Of a DNA stretch of 64,000 bases, positions 27,807-36,053 are shown one piece after another (position 1 is the stretch's first letter; each line of letters begins with the position of its first letter). A program made the position numbers and the translations under genes. The notes beneath the pieces are model-generated. The model did not search any database. It had not been told where the DNA came from and saw nothing but the letters and a program-made list of their open reading frames with translations. The stretch comes from Antricoccus suffuscus. GTDB taxonomy: Bacteria > Actinomycetota > Actinomycetes > Mycobacteriales > Antricoccaceae. The stretch spans positions 62,001 through 126,000 of the forward strand of contig NZ_PVUE01000004.1 in the NCBI RefSeq assembly GCF_003003235.1, read 5' to 3'.

Positions 27807-29393
27807 ATGGCGACTCCGAGAACCGCCGAGTCGAGTTCGACCTCGGCCTCGACCGACGAGCCGGAGTACACGCGGACCCACCGCGAGATCCTCGAGGTCA
27901 TGGTCGGCCTTCTGGCGGCCCTTTTTACTTGCATCTCAAGCTCGACGATCGTCGCTAACGCGCTACCCACCATCGTCGGCGAACTCAAGGGAAGTCAGAC
28001 CCAGTACACCTGGGTGGTCACCGCGTCCTTGCTGGCGATGACGGTCTCGACGGCGATTTGGGGCAAGCTCTCCGATCTGTTCAACAAGAAGGTCCTCGTC
28101 CAGATCGCGATCGTCATCTTCGTGGCCGGCTCGATCCTCGCGGGCATGTCGCAGAGCATGGGTCAGTTGCTCTCATGTCGCGCAATCCAAGGCATCGGGA
28201 TGGGCGGGCTGACGGCGCTGTCTCAGTCGATCATCGGATCAATCGTCTCGCCGCGCGACCGCGGCCGTTACAGCGGCTACATGGGCGCGACCGGTGCGCT
28301 GGCAATGGTGAGTGGACCGCTGATCGGTGGCGTCATTGTCGATGCCGACGCGCTCGGCTGGCGGTGGTGCTTCTACGTTTGCGTACCGCTCGCGCTCATC
28401 AGCCTGGTCATCCTGCAGCGTCATCTGCGCATTGAGACCATCAAGCGGCCGATCAAGATCGACTATCTCGGCGGCATTCTGGTTGCCGTGGCCTCGACCT
28501 TGCCGCTGATCTGGGTATCGCTGGCCGGCGATGACTTCGGCTGGGTGTCCTGGCCGTCCGCGGCGTTCCTTGCAGCTACGGCGATCGCCGTCGTACTCGC
28601 CGTGTGGGTCGAGCACTGGCATCCGGAGCCGCTCGTGCCGCCGAAGGTAATGCGCGAGCGTACGACGTTGCTCGCCACGATTGCCGGGCTCGCCGTGGGC
28701 TGCGCAATGTTTGGCATGTCGGTCTTTCTGACCCAGTTCTTCCAGACCGCGCAGGGCCACTCGCCCACCCAGGCCGGGATCATGCTGATACCGATGATGG
28801 CAGGGTCGCTTCTCGGCTCGATCGGCGCGGGCAACTTGATTACCAGGTTCGGTCGGTGGAAGCGATATCTGGTCATCGGTGCGGTACTGCTGACCGCGGG
28901 GCTCGCCGTGCTCGGATTCTCCGGCCGTACGACGCCGTACTGGCACGTCGCCGTCGGCATGATGATGATGGGCCTCGGAATGGGCATGATGCAGCAGAAC
29001 CTCGTGCTGGCGGTCCAAAACACCGTGGACGTCACACAGGTGGGCGCGGCCAGTGGAGCGGTCGCGTTCTTCCGGACGCTCGGCGGCGCGATCGGCGTGT
29101 CGGTACTGGGCGCGATCCTGGCCAGCCAGGTGAGCAGCCACATTGCGGCCGGTCTTCCCGCGCTCGGGATCGACCCGGGCAGCGGTTCCAGCGACAGCCT
29201 TCGTGATGCTGCCAATCTGCCGGCGCCGGTGCTCAATCTCGTGCAGACGGCGTACGCCGATGCCACCGCGCATATCTTCCTGGTCGCGGCCGGGATCGCG
29301 GCGGTCAGCCTGATCGCGGTCTCGTGCATCAAAGAGGTGGCGCTACGCCTGACGGTTCGCAAGTACGACGAACCGCCCGCCCCGACCGTTTAA
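27807..29393 (+). CDS. MFS multidrug exporter, 14-TM (EmrB/QacA, DHA2-type), copy 1
   Basis: 528 residues from ATG 27807, preceded by AGAAGGG. It has fourteen predicted membrane segments. Family motifs are SSTIVANALPTIVGEL (motif D1-like) in helix 1, the motif A sequence GKLSDLFNKKVL, CRAIQGIGMGGLTALSQSII and the motif C region YMGATGALAMVSGPLIGGVI. DHA2 proteins export drugs or dyes by proton antiport. It is closely related to the next gene, from which it is separated by 119 bp; the two arose by tandem duplication. Substrates are unknown. The gene has its own upstream element at 27750. Confidence 0.93.
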   Translation: MATPRTAESSSTSASTDEPEYTRTHREILEVMVGLLAALFTCISSSTIVANALPTIVGELKGSQTQYTWVVTASLLAMTVSTAIWGKLSDLFNKKVLVQIAIVIFVAGSILAGMSQSMGQLLSCRAIQGIGMGGLTALSQSIIGSIVSPRDRGRYSGYMGATGALAMVSGPLIGGVIVDADALGWRWCFYVCVPLALISLVILQRHLRIETIKRPIKIDYLGGILVAVASTLPLIWVSLAGDDFGWVSWPSAAFLAATAIAVVLAVWVEHWHPEPLVPPKVMRERTTLLATIAGLAVGCAMFGMSVFLTQFFQTAQGHSPTQAGIMLIPMMAGSLLGSIGAGNLITRFGRWKRYLVIGAVLLTAGLAVLGFSGRTTPYWHVAVGMMMMGLGMGMMQQNLVLAVQNTVDVTQVGAASGAVAFFRTLGGAIGVSVLGAILASQVSSHIAAGLPALGIDPGSGSSDSLRDAANLPAPVLNLVQTAYADATAHIFLVAAGIAAVSLIAVSCIKEVALRLTVRKYDEPPAPTV

Positions 29394-29400
29394 GGAGCGC

Positions 29401-29419
29401 ACACCCACGTCACGGGTGT
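29401..29419 (+). terminator. Small hairpin after exporter 1
   Basis: ACACCC (29401-29406) and GGGTGT (29414-29419) form a 6-bp stem with a 7-base loop, eight bases after the stop codon. There is no T-run, so termination is uncertain. Confidence 0.35.
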
Positions 29420-29430
29420 AAATGACGTAT

Positions 29431-29450
29431 CACACAACTAGTTGCGTGTG
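29431..29450 (+). promoter_or_regulatory. Palindrome upstream of exporter 2
   Basis: Centre CAACTAGTTG (29435-29444) is a perfect 10-bp palindrome, extended by CAC/GTG arms beyond one mismatch (29431-29448). Its size and placement, 63 bp before the second exporter gene, suit a TetR- or MarR-type operator. No such regulator is encoded next to it. Confidence 0.5.
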
Positions 29451-29469
29451 CCAAGCAATCGGTTGTAAA

Positions 29470-29488
29470 GTTGCGTACCGCAAGTAAC
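29470..29488 (+). promoter_or_regulatory. Conserved upstream element, copy 2 (exporter 2)
   Basis: Counterpart of 27750-27768. Here the palindromic arms are stronger: TTGCG-TAC-CGCAA (29471-29483), then GTAAC. A GGTTGTAAA just before it (29461-29469) resembles GGTTGCAAA at 27720-27728 ahead of exporter 1, so two parts of the promoter region were kept after the duplication. Confidence 0.45.
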
Positions 29489-29512
29489 GAGTCTTCAAAT
29501 CGAAAGGCGTCC

Positions 29513-31123
29513 ATGCCTAGCTCCACGACTGGAACCCGTCCACAGGCGGCCTCCGACGGACTCACGCATCGTCAGATCCTCGAGGTGCTCTTCGGGCTTC
29601 TTGCGGCCTTGTTTACCGCCATCATTAGCTCGACCATCGTCTCGAACGCGCTGCCGACGATCATTGGTGATCTCGACGGAAGCCAGACCGAGTACACCTG
29701 GGTCGTCACGATCTCCCTGCTGACCATGACCGTCTCGACCCCGATCTGGGCGAAGCTGTCGGATCTGGTCAACAAGAAGACGCTCGTACAGATCGCCATT
29801 CTCGTCTTCGTCGCAGGTTCCGTGCTCGCCGGATTCTCCCAAGACGTCGGCCAGTTGCTGGCCTGCCGCGGCCTGCAGGGCCTGGGTATGGGCGGGTTGA
29901 CCGCGTTGGCCCAGTCGATCATCGGCTCGATCATTCCGCCGCGCGACCGCGGCCGCTACAGCGGCTACATGGGCGCAACGATGGCCGTCGCCACCATCAG
30001 TGGACCGTTGCTCGGCGGCGTCATCGTCGACGCGCCGGCACTCGGCTGGCGTTGGACGTTCTTCGTCTGCGTGCCACTTGCACTGATCAGCCTCGGCGTA
30101 CTGCAGCGTTTCCTCAAGATCGAGACCATTAAGCGCGACGTCAAGATCGACTACTGGGGTGCATTGTTCATCGCGATCGCCGCGAGCCTGCCGCTCATGT
30201 GGGTATCGTTCGCCGGATCGAGCTTTGACTGGGTCTCTTGGCCGAGCGCCATGTTTGTCGGCGGCACGATTGTCGCAACGATAATCGCGGTCATGATCGA
30301 GCGTCGTCACTCCGAACCACTAGTTCCGCCGTTCGTCCTGCGCGACCGTACGACGATGCTCGCGATCATCGCGAGCGTCTCGGTCGGCATCGCGATGTTC
30401 GGCAGTTCGGTGTTCATCGGCCAGTACTTCCAGGTCGCGCAGGGCTACACGCCGACCGCGGCCGGTCTGCTGATGATTCCGATGATGCTCGGTTCCCTCG
30501 TAGGATCGGCCGGCTCGGGCGCCCTCATCAGCCGGATCGGCAAATGGAAGCGCTACATCGTCGCCGGCAGCATCATGCTCATCGCGAGCCTCGGCCTGCT
30601 CTCCACGATCAGCCACACCACGCCGGTGTGGCACGTATGCCTCTTCTTGCTGATCCTCGGCCTCGGCATGGGCATGCTGATGCAGAACCTCGTGCTCGCC
30701 GTACAAAACACCGTCGACGTCACCAACGTTGGTGCGGCCAGCGGCGCGGTCGCCTTCTTCCGGTCGCTGGGCGGCGCGATCGGCGTATCGGTCCTCGGCG
30801 CCATCTTGGCCAACCAGGTCGGCAGCAAGATCGCCTCCGGGCTCGGCGCGCTCGGGATTGACATGAGTCAGTCGGGCGGTGCGGGCGTCAGCGTGCTCGA
30901 CCTCAAGCACCTGCCCGCTCCGGTCGTCGAGGTAGTGCGGGCGTCGTACGGCGATGCCACCGGGCGGATCTTCCTCGTTGCCGGGATCGTCGCTTTGGTC
31001 AGCCTCGTCGCGGTCATCATGATCAAGGAAGTCCCGCTGCGGCTCACCGTGCGCAAGTACGACGACGTTGCCGACGACGCTGAGGCGGCCGTACTGGGCG
31101 AGCCGACGCTGTCCAACCACTAA
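29513..31123 (+). CDS. MFS multidrug exporter, 14-TM (EmrB/QacA, DHA2-type), copy 2
   Basis: 536 residues from ATG 29513 (GAAAGG ribosome site). It is near-colinear with copy 1: SSTIVSNALPTIIGDL, AKLSDLVNKKTLVQIA, CRGLQGLGMGGLTALAQSII, and the same FFRSLGGAIGVSVLGAILA late in the protein. The main differences are in the loops, the region before the last helix pair and the C-terminal tail, which ends in an acidic stretch (DDVADDAEAAVLGEP). The likely role is drug or metabolite export. The array of 21-bp repeats begins eight bases after its stop codon. Confidence 0.93.
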   Translation: MPSSTTGTRPQAASDGLTHRQILEVLFGLLAALFTAIISSTIVSNALPTIIGDLDGSQTEYTWVVTISLLTMTVSTPIWAKLSDLVNKKTLVQIAILVFVAGSVLAGFSQDVGQLLACRGLQGLGMGGLTALAQSIIGSIIPPRDRGRYSGYMGATMAVATISGPLLGGVIVDAPALGWRWTFFVCVPLALISLGVLQRFLKIETIKRDVKIDYWGALFIAIAASLPLMWVSFAGSSFDWVSWPSAMFVGGTIVATIIAVMIERRHSEPLVPPFVLRDRTTMLAIIASVSVGIAMFGSSVFIGQYFQVAQGYTPTAAGLLMIPMMLGSLVGSAGSGALISRIGKWKRYIVAGSIMLIASLGLLSTISHTTPVWHVCLFLLILGLGMGMLMQNLVLAVQNTVDVTNVGAASGAVAFFRSLGGAIGVSVLGAILANQVGSKIASGLGALGIDMSQSGGAGVSVLDLKHLPAPVVEVVRASYGDATGRIFLVAGIVALVSLVAVIMIKEVPLRLTVRKYDDVADDAEAAVLGEPTLSNH

Positions 31124-31130
31124 CCCACGA

Positions 31131-31277
31131 TCCGTCACGAATGTCCGGCCGTCCGTCACGAATGTCGGGCCGTCCGTCACGAATGCCGGGCGGTCCGTCA
31201 CGAATGTCCGGCGGTCCGTCACGAATGTCGGGCCGTCCGTCACGAATGTCCGGCGGTCCGTCACGAATGTCGGGCGG
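31131..31277 (+). repeat. Tandem 21-bp repeat array 1 (7 copies)
   Basis: Seven head-to-tail copies of exactly 21 bp, starting at 31131, 31152, 31173, 31194, 31215, 31236 and 31257. Each begins TCCGTCACGAATG, then [T/C]C[C/G]GGC and ends CG or GG. Only the tail varies (C/G choices) plus one T-to-C in copy 3. The same unit makes arrays at 37921 and 55247. It is intergenic, between exporter 2 and the HlyC-type gene. Because 21 is divisible by three, all six frames stay open and give seven-residue peptide repeats; this is not evidence of a protein. The following 31278-31552 holds no gene that I can support. Confidence 0.95.
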
Positions 31278-31555
31278 GCCGACGACGGATTGTCGTGGCG
31301 GGTGGCGCGTCGAAGGTGACGGATCGATCGTTTGTGACGTGATCTTTATGCTGGCCCTCCCCAACGCCGTGCTGGAACGGTTTAATGGGTCTCAACGTTT
31401 CCACAGGGAGCGGTTACGCAGTTCTCATGCTGCGATACCAGTATTTGCCACCGACCGTGGCCAACCAGGATGGAGATCATGCCCAGCGGTTCCGACCCAG
31501 GCGGCGATAGTTGTAGACCTAGAGCGGGTCGTCGGCGTACCGAAACCGTGCAGTG

Positions 31556-32983
31556 ATGATCGAACTCGTCCTGCTGTTTATCGCGATGGTCCTGGTCGCC
31601 GTCTGTGGCGCGTTCGTGGCGGCGGAGTTCGCGTTCGTCACGGTCAACCGTGCCAGTGTCGAGCATGAGGCAGCATCCGGTGATAAGCGGGCTAAGGGCG
31701 TCCAAAAAGCGCTGAAGTCGCTGTCCACGCAACTTTCCGGTGCGCAGTTGGGCATTACGATCACCAACCTCGCGATCGGCTTCCTGGCCGAGCCGTCGCT
31801 GTCCGAACTGCTCCGCGGGCCGCTGAGATCATTCGGCATGACCGACTCCGTGGTCACTTCGGTCAGCGTAACCATCGCGATGGTCGTGGCCACCGCTGTG
31901 ACGATGATCTTTGGGGAGTTGATCCCCAAGAACCTCGCGCTGGCGAAGCCACGGGAGGTGGCCCGCGCCGTACAAGGGTTCCAGCGCCGATTCACCAAGT
32001 CCACCGCGCACGTGATCAGGCTGTTCAACGGTACGGCGAACAAGATCCTGCGGCTGGTCGGCATCGAGCCTCAGGAAGAGCTTGCCTCGGCCCGCTCCCC
32101 CGAAGAGCTTGGCGCGCTCGTGCGGCACTCCGCGAACCAGGGCACGCTGGCCGAAGAGACCGCCGACCTGCTCGAGCGTTCACTGGTCCTCGGCGAGCAC
32201 CGCGCCCATGACGTGATGACCGCGCGGCCCCAGATGACGGTGCTCGACCCCGATGACACCGTCCACAACCTGATCGAGCTGGCCCACGAGACCGGCTTCT
32301 CAAGGTTCCCGGTGATCGCCGAGCTCGACGAAACAACCGACCGGGTGGTCGGCGTCGGTCACCTGCGACGCGCCCTCGGCGTGCCCTATGACCAGCGGCG
32401 TACGACGCTCGTCGGGTCGATTCTCAGCGAACCGGTCGTCGTACCGGACACCCTCGAGCTCGACGATCTGATGGATCAGCTGCGCGAAGGCGGCCTGCAG
32501 ATGGCGGTGCTGATCGACGAGTTCGGCAGCATCGCGGGCCTGGTCACGCTCGAGGACCTCATCGAGGAACTGGTCGGTGAAGTGCGCGACGAGCACGATG
32601 ACGAGGAAGACGCCGCGACGCTCGACATCGACGGACGATGGATCGCGCCGGGCCTGCTGCGACCGGACGAGGCGTCCGAGCTGATCGGCCTGGAGATCCC
32701 TGAGGACGACGACTACGAAACCCTCGGCGGGCTCATCACGGTCGAGCTCGGTCGGTTCCCGGAGGTCGGCGACGTCGTGACCATCGAGGCACCGAGTAGA
32801 GAAGACGGCCACCCGATGCTCGCGAACTTCGAGGTCCTGGAGATCGACGATCATCGGGTCGACTCGGTCCGCATCAGCATGGAAGAGCTGCCCGAAGAGG
32901 ATGACGCGGACGACCACTCGGACTCGGCCTCGGCCAAGGACAGGGACTCGGACTCGGACGACGAGGGCGGTGACCGGTCGTGA
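31556..32983 (+). CDS. CNNM/HlyC-type membrane protein with CBS pair and CorC domain (1)
   Basis: 475 residues (ATG 31556; a GTG at 31553 is equally close). The N-terminal CNNM domain begins LVLLFIAMVLVAVCGAFVAAEFAFVTVNRASVE and includes LSGAQLGITITNLAIGFLAEP and FGELIPKNLALAKP. A CBS pair follows (HDVMTARPQMTVLDPDDTV; GGLQMAVLIDEFGSIAGLVT with LEDLIEELVGEVRDE). The CorC/HlyC domain comes next (IDGRWIAPGLLRPDEAS), then an acidic Ser/Asp tail. Such proteins are linked to magnesium or cobalt export in bacteria; the old name hemolysin C is misleading. It overlaps the next gene by four bases (GTGA). Confidence 0.92.
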   Translation: MIELVLLFIAMVLVAVCGAFVAAEFAFVTVNRASVEHEAASGDKRAKGVQKALKSLSTQLSGAQLGITITNLAIGFLAEPSLSELLRGPLRSFGMTDSVVTSVSVTIAMVVATAVTMIFGELIPKNLALAKPREVARAVQGFQRRFTKSTAHVIRLFNGTANKILRLVGIEPQEELASARSPEELGALVRHSANQGTLAEETADLLERSLVLGEHRAHDVMTARPQMTVLDPDDTVHNLIELAHETGFSRFPVIAELDETTDRVVGVGHLRRALGVPYDQRRTTLVGSILSEPVVVPDTLELDDLMDQLREGGLQMAVLIDEFGSIAGLVTLEDLIEELVGEVRDEHDDEEDAATLDIDGRWIAPGLLRPDEASELIGLEIPEDDDYETLGGLITVELGRFPEVGDVVTIEAPSREDGHPMLANFEVLEIDDHRVDSVRISMEELPEEDDADDHSDSASAKDRDSDSDDEGGDRS

Positions 32984-34050
32984 GCTGGTACGCCGGAATC
33001 ATCCTCACCATCGTCCTGCTGCTCACCAACGCCTTTTTCGTGGCGGCCGAGTTTGCGCTGATCTCGGCGCGCCGTACCCGCGTCGAACCGAAGGCACAGG
33101 GCGGTTCACGGATCGCCAAGATCACGCTCTACGCGATCGAGCACGTCTCCATCGCCATGGCCGGGGCGCAGCTAGGCATCACCATCTGCTCGCTCGCACT
33201 CGGTTCGATCAGCGAACCGGTCATCGCCAGCCTCCTCGAGGGACCGTTCCGCGCGCTCGGCGTACCGGACAGTGCGCAGCATCCGATCGCATTCGTCATC
33301 GCGATCGCGATCGTCACCTACCTGCACGTCGTCATCGGCGAGATGGTGCCGAAGAATATTGCGCTCGCCGGGCCGGAGCGGTCGGCGTACGTCCTCGCCC
33401 CGGTTTTGATGGTCATCGTCGCGATCTTGTATCCGATCATCTGGCTGCTCAACAAGATCGCCAACCTTGGCTTGCGTACGCTGCGGGTGCAGCCGAAGGA
33501 CGAGGTGACCAGCACCTTCACTCGAAATGAGGTCGCGTCGCTCGTCGGCGAGTCCCGCACCGGAGGGATGCTCGAGTCCAACGACGAACGGCTGCTGCTT
33601 GGTGCTTTGCAGTTCGAGGACTACGACGTCAGCAAGGTGCTGATTCCGATGTCGAAGATGCGGATGCTGCCGCAGACCGTGACTCCGGCGCAGGCCGAAG
33701 ACGCGTGTGCGCACGGATTCTCGCGTTTCCCGATCACCGGTCCGAACCTCAAGCCGATCGGGTATATCCACATCAAGGACGTGCTGACGATGGATCCGGC
33801 AGAGCGGATGCAGCCGATTCGGCCGGACGTCGTACGCCCGCTCCCTGAGGTCCTGCTGACCAACTCGCTGCGCACGGTGCTCACCGAGATGCAGCGCGCG
33901 CGTGCGCACCTGGCGCTTGTGCGCGGCGCCCACGGTGAGGCGCTGGGTATCGTCGCGCTTGAGGACGTGCTCGAAGAGCTGGTCGGTGAGGTGCGTGATG
34001 ACAGCCGCCGGATCCGTCCGATCGTTCGTACGCCGGCCGATCCGCGCTAG
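32980..34050 (+). CDS. CNNM/HlyC-type membrane protein (2), short form without CorC domain
   Basis: 356 residues. Same CNNM core as its neighbour (NAFFVAAEFALISARRTRVE, AGAQLGITICSLALGSISEP, IGEMVPKNIALAGPE) and a CBS pair ending LEDVLEELVGEVRDDSRR. It stops directly after the second CBS domain, so it lacks the C-terminal CorC domain and acidic tail of copy 1. It is translationally coupled to copy 1, and the two probably form a heteromeric unit, a frequent arrangement in actinobacteria. Confidence 0.92.
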   Translation: MSWYAGIILTIVLLLTNAFFVAAEFALISARRTRVEPKAQGGSRIAKITLYAIEHVSIAMAGAQLGITICSLALGSISEPVIASLLEGPFRALGVPDSAQHPIAFVIAIAIVTYLHVVIGEMVPKNIALAGPERSAYVLAPVLMVIVAILYPIIWLLNKIANLGLRTLRVQPKDEVTSTFTRNEVASLVGESRTGGMLESNDERLLLGALQFEDYDVSKVLIPMSKMRMLPQTVTPAQAEDACAHGFSRFPITGPNLKPIGYIHIKDVLTMDPAERMQPIRPDVVRPLPEVLLTNSLRTVLTEMQRARAHLALVRGAHGEALGIVALEDVLEELVGEVRDDSRRIRPIVRTPADPR

Positions 34051-34063
34051 CGACTCGCCGGTC

Positions 34064-34687
34064 CTAGATCCAGCCGTGGCGGCGGGCGATCTGCACCGCT
34101 TCATGTCGGTTGGTCGCGTCGAGCTTGCCCATGGCCGAGGACAGGTAGTTGCGCACGGTGCCGGGCGACAGGTGTGCGCGTTGAGCGACCTCCTCGATCG
34201 GCGCACCGGCTCCGGACAGCTCGAGTACGTCGGCCTCGCGGGGCGTCAACGGACTGTCACCAGCGCTGATCGCCTCCGCGGCGAGCTCCGGATCGACGTA
34301 CCGCCCGCCCTCGTGGACGGTACGTACGACGGAGGCCAGCACCGTCGCCGACACAGTCTTGGGCAGGAACCCTCGCACCCCGGCGGCCAGCGCTCGGCGT
34401 AGATAGCCCGGGCGGCCGTGCCCCGTGACGATCATCGTGGCGATATCCGGGTACGTCGACTGCAGCCGCTCGGCCGTCTCGATCCCGTCGATGCCGGGCA
34501 TCTGCAGATCCAATACGACGACATCAACCGCCAGATCGGTCATCTCGAGGACTTCTTCACCACTGCCGGCGACCGCAACGACGTCGATATCGCCCTCGAG
34601 GTTGAGTAGCGCACGCAGTGCGTCGCGGATGAGGGTTTCGTCGTCGGCGAGGAGGACCCGAATCGCGTCGGCTGAATTGTCGCTCAC
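34064..34687 (-). CDS. NarL/DesR-family response regulator
   Basis: 207 residues. The receiver domain has LLADDETLIRDAL, phosphate acceptor D60 in VVVLDLQMPGIDG and the conserved Lys in RGFLPKTVSATVL. The C-terminal LuxR helix-turn-helix reads LTPREADVLELSGAGAPIEE, then VAQRAHLSPGTVRNYLSSAM. Its GTG start overlaps the kinase stop by four bases (GTGA), so the two are coupled. It most likely controls the ABC exporter genes transcribed ahead of it. Confidence 0.93.
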   Translation of the reverse strand: MSDNSADAIRVLLADDETLIRDALRALLNLEGDIDVVAVAGSGEEVLEMTDLAVDVVVLDLQMPGIDGIETAERLQSTYPDIATMIVTGHGRPGYLRRALAAGVRGFLPKTVSATVLASVVRTVHEGGRYVDPELAAEAISAGDSPLTPREADVLELSGAGAPIEEVAQRAHLSPGTVRNYLSSAMGKLDATNRHEAVQIARRHGWI

Positions 34688-35922
34688 GACTTCACATCCG
34701 TATTGACACGCGGCAGCCAGGCCTTGGCCGGAATCGTCGCGGTGAGCCTGAACTCGCCAGGAGCAGGCTGCGCAGACTCTAGTGTGCCGCCCACAGATCC
34801 GAGCCTCTCGGACAATCCGGCCAGTCCACTACCGGACACGGCCGGGCCCGACTGCCGCGCGCCGTCGTTCCACACGACAAGCGCAATCTCGTCCGGCTCG
34901 GACCGTCGAATCAGTGTGATCGCGCATGTGCCGGCGGCACTGTGTCGGATCACGTTGGTGACCGCTTCGCGGACAACCCAGCCGAGCGCATCGTGCGCCT
35001 GTACGGGCAGGTCGCCGGCCGAACCGTCCACCGTGCAGTCGATCCCGGCCGCACGCAAGATCGCCTGCGCCCCGGTGAGTTCGGTGTCGAGATGACTCTT
35101 TCGGTAGCCGCGGACCACCTCGCGGACCTCGCGCAGCGAGTCGTCGGCGATCCGGCGTACTTCCTGCATCTCGTCGCTCGCCTCCGGACGGCCCCGGCTC
35201 GCAAACTCCGCGGCGAGCTGACTTTTCACCGAGATGACCGACAGGTTGCGCCCCAGCACGTCGTGTAAATCGCGGGAGAAGCGCAGTCGTTCTTCGGCAA
35301 CAGCCAGCGCAGCGCCAGCATGTTTGGATCGGTCGATTTCCCACACGAGGCCGACCATCGCAATCGACATCCGGACGGTGAAGATGGCGCCCAGGATGAC
35401 CGCGCCGGACGAGATCACGACGGCGACGACGCCGAGCCGCTCGGGCCCGCCGATCACGGCCGCCGCCGCGAAGACGACGGGTACGGCGAGCGCGCCGAAC
35501 CACAGCTGGCGACGCGCGAGCAGAGGGCACGCGGCTCCCAGCGCGAATGCGACGGGAATGAGCGACCCCCACATCCGGCCACCTATATCGTCCGCGACGA
35601 ACCAGTCGAAGGTAAACCACGCGAGCACGACCATAGCGAGGGTTATCGCCGCCAGTCCGACTAGCAGGTATCGGTTGACTGGTCGTTTCGACTTGACGTG
35701 CTCAAAGCTCGCGCGCAATACGAGGATGCACAGGAATGCGTGTACGAGGGTGCCCACGCCGTACACGCCGTACGCGTTCATCCGGCCGGGAGCCACGCGC
35801 CCGACCAGGCCGAGGCAGAGGAACGGTTCGATCAGCAGGATGAAATAGAGGCTCCACACGGTGTAGATCTCGAACCGTTCGGGGTTGCTGTGTCCCAGCC
35901 ACCACTGTCTGACGCCCGCCAC
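34684..35922 (-). CDS. Sensor histidine kinase, DesK/HisKA_3 type
   Basis: 412 residues from a GTG with a good AAGGAG upstream. The N-terminal half has about five to six membrane segments (YTVWSLYFILLIEPFLCLGL; RYLLVGLAAITLAMVVLAWF; a run around GAVILGAIFTVRMSIAMVGL). The dimerisation motif is FSRDLHDVLGRNLSVISVKS with the phosphorylated histidine, and the ATP domain ends with GSGLAGLSERLGSVGGTLE. The family senses membrane or envelope state. It lies 132 bp downstream of the ABC permease, with a large palindrome in between (35996-36035). Confidence 0.93.
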   Translation of the reverse strand: MAGVRQWWLGHSNPERFEIYTVWSLYFILLIEPFLCLGLVGRVAPGRMNAYGVYGVGTLVHAFLCILVLRASFEHVKSKRPVNRYLLVGLAAITLAMVVLAWFTFDWFVADDIGGRMWGSLIPVAFALGAACPLLARRQLWFGALAVPVVFAAAAVIGGPERLGVVAVVISSGAVILGAIFTVRMSIAMVGLVWEIDRSKHAGAALAVAEERLRFSRDLHDVLGRNLSVISVKSQLAAEFASRGRPEASDEMQEVRRIADDSLREVREVVRGYRKSHLDTELTGAQAILRAAGIDCTVDGSAGDLPVQAHDALGWVVREAVTNVIRHSAAGTCAITLIRRSEPDEIALVVWNDGARQSGPAVSGSGLAGLSERLGSVGGTLESAQPAPGEFRLTATIPAKAWLPRVNTDVKS

Positions 35923-35995
35923 AGATCTCCTTCGTATTGAGGCTCTCTTGGTCCGCTGTTACATCGTGCCTGATGGTCGTGGTCGACCGCCTAAC

Positions 35996-36035
35996 GTCCG
36001 GCAAAGTGGTCGCGATAACGACCACTTTGCCGGAC
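35996..36035. repeat. Dispersed palindromic repeat, family A, copy 1
   Basis: Perfect 17-bp arms: GTCCGGCAAAGTGGTCG (35996-36012), a six-base loop, and its complement 36019-36035. CTAAC stands on both outer sides as a direct repeat (35991-35995 and 36036-36040). An almost identical element lies at 44011-44060. Here it separates the ABC permease from the kinase gene within one transcriptional direction and could attenuate read-through. Confidence 0.9.
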
Positions 36036-36053
36036 CTAACCGATTGTGCGCGA

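Noticed and set aside
27807-31123. The two exporters as the nitrate transporter NarK
   Set aside because: They have 14 membrane segments and DHA2 motifs, unlike the 12-segment NNP family, and lack the nitrate signature motifs. A terminator-free gap and own promoters separate them from narI.
31131-31277. CRISPR array
   Set aside because: Repeats are directly adjacent with no unique spacers, the unit is too short and no cas gene is in the window.
31068-31319. Frames through array 1 that give repeating SVTNVRP- or FVTDGR-like peptides
   Set aside because: The unit is 21 bp, so any frame without a stop in one unit stays open in all; frames on both strands are equally open and match no known protein. 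The signal is at DNA level.
34064-35922. The two-component system as the nitrate sensor for narGHJI
   Set aside because: The kinase has the multi-helix DesK-type sensor region without a NarX P-box, and the genes are coupled to an ABC exporter 7 kb from nar.
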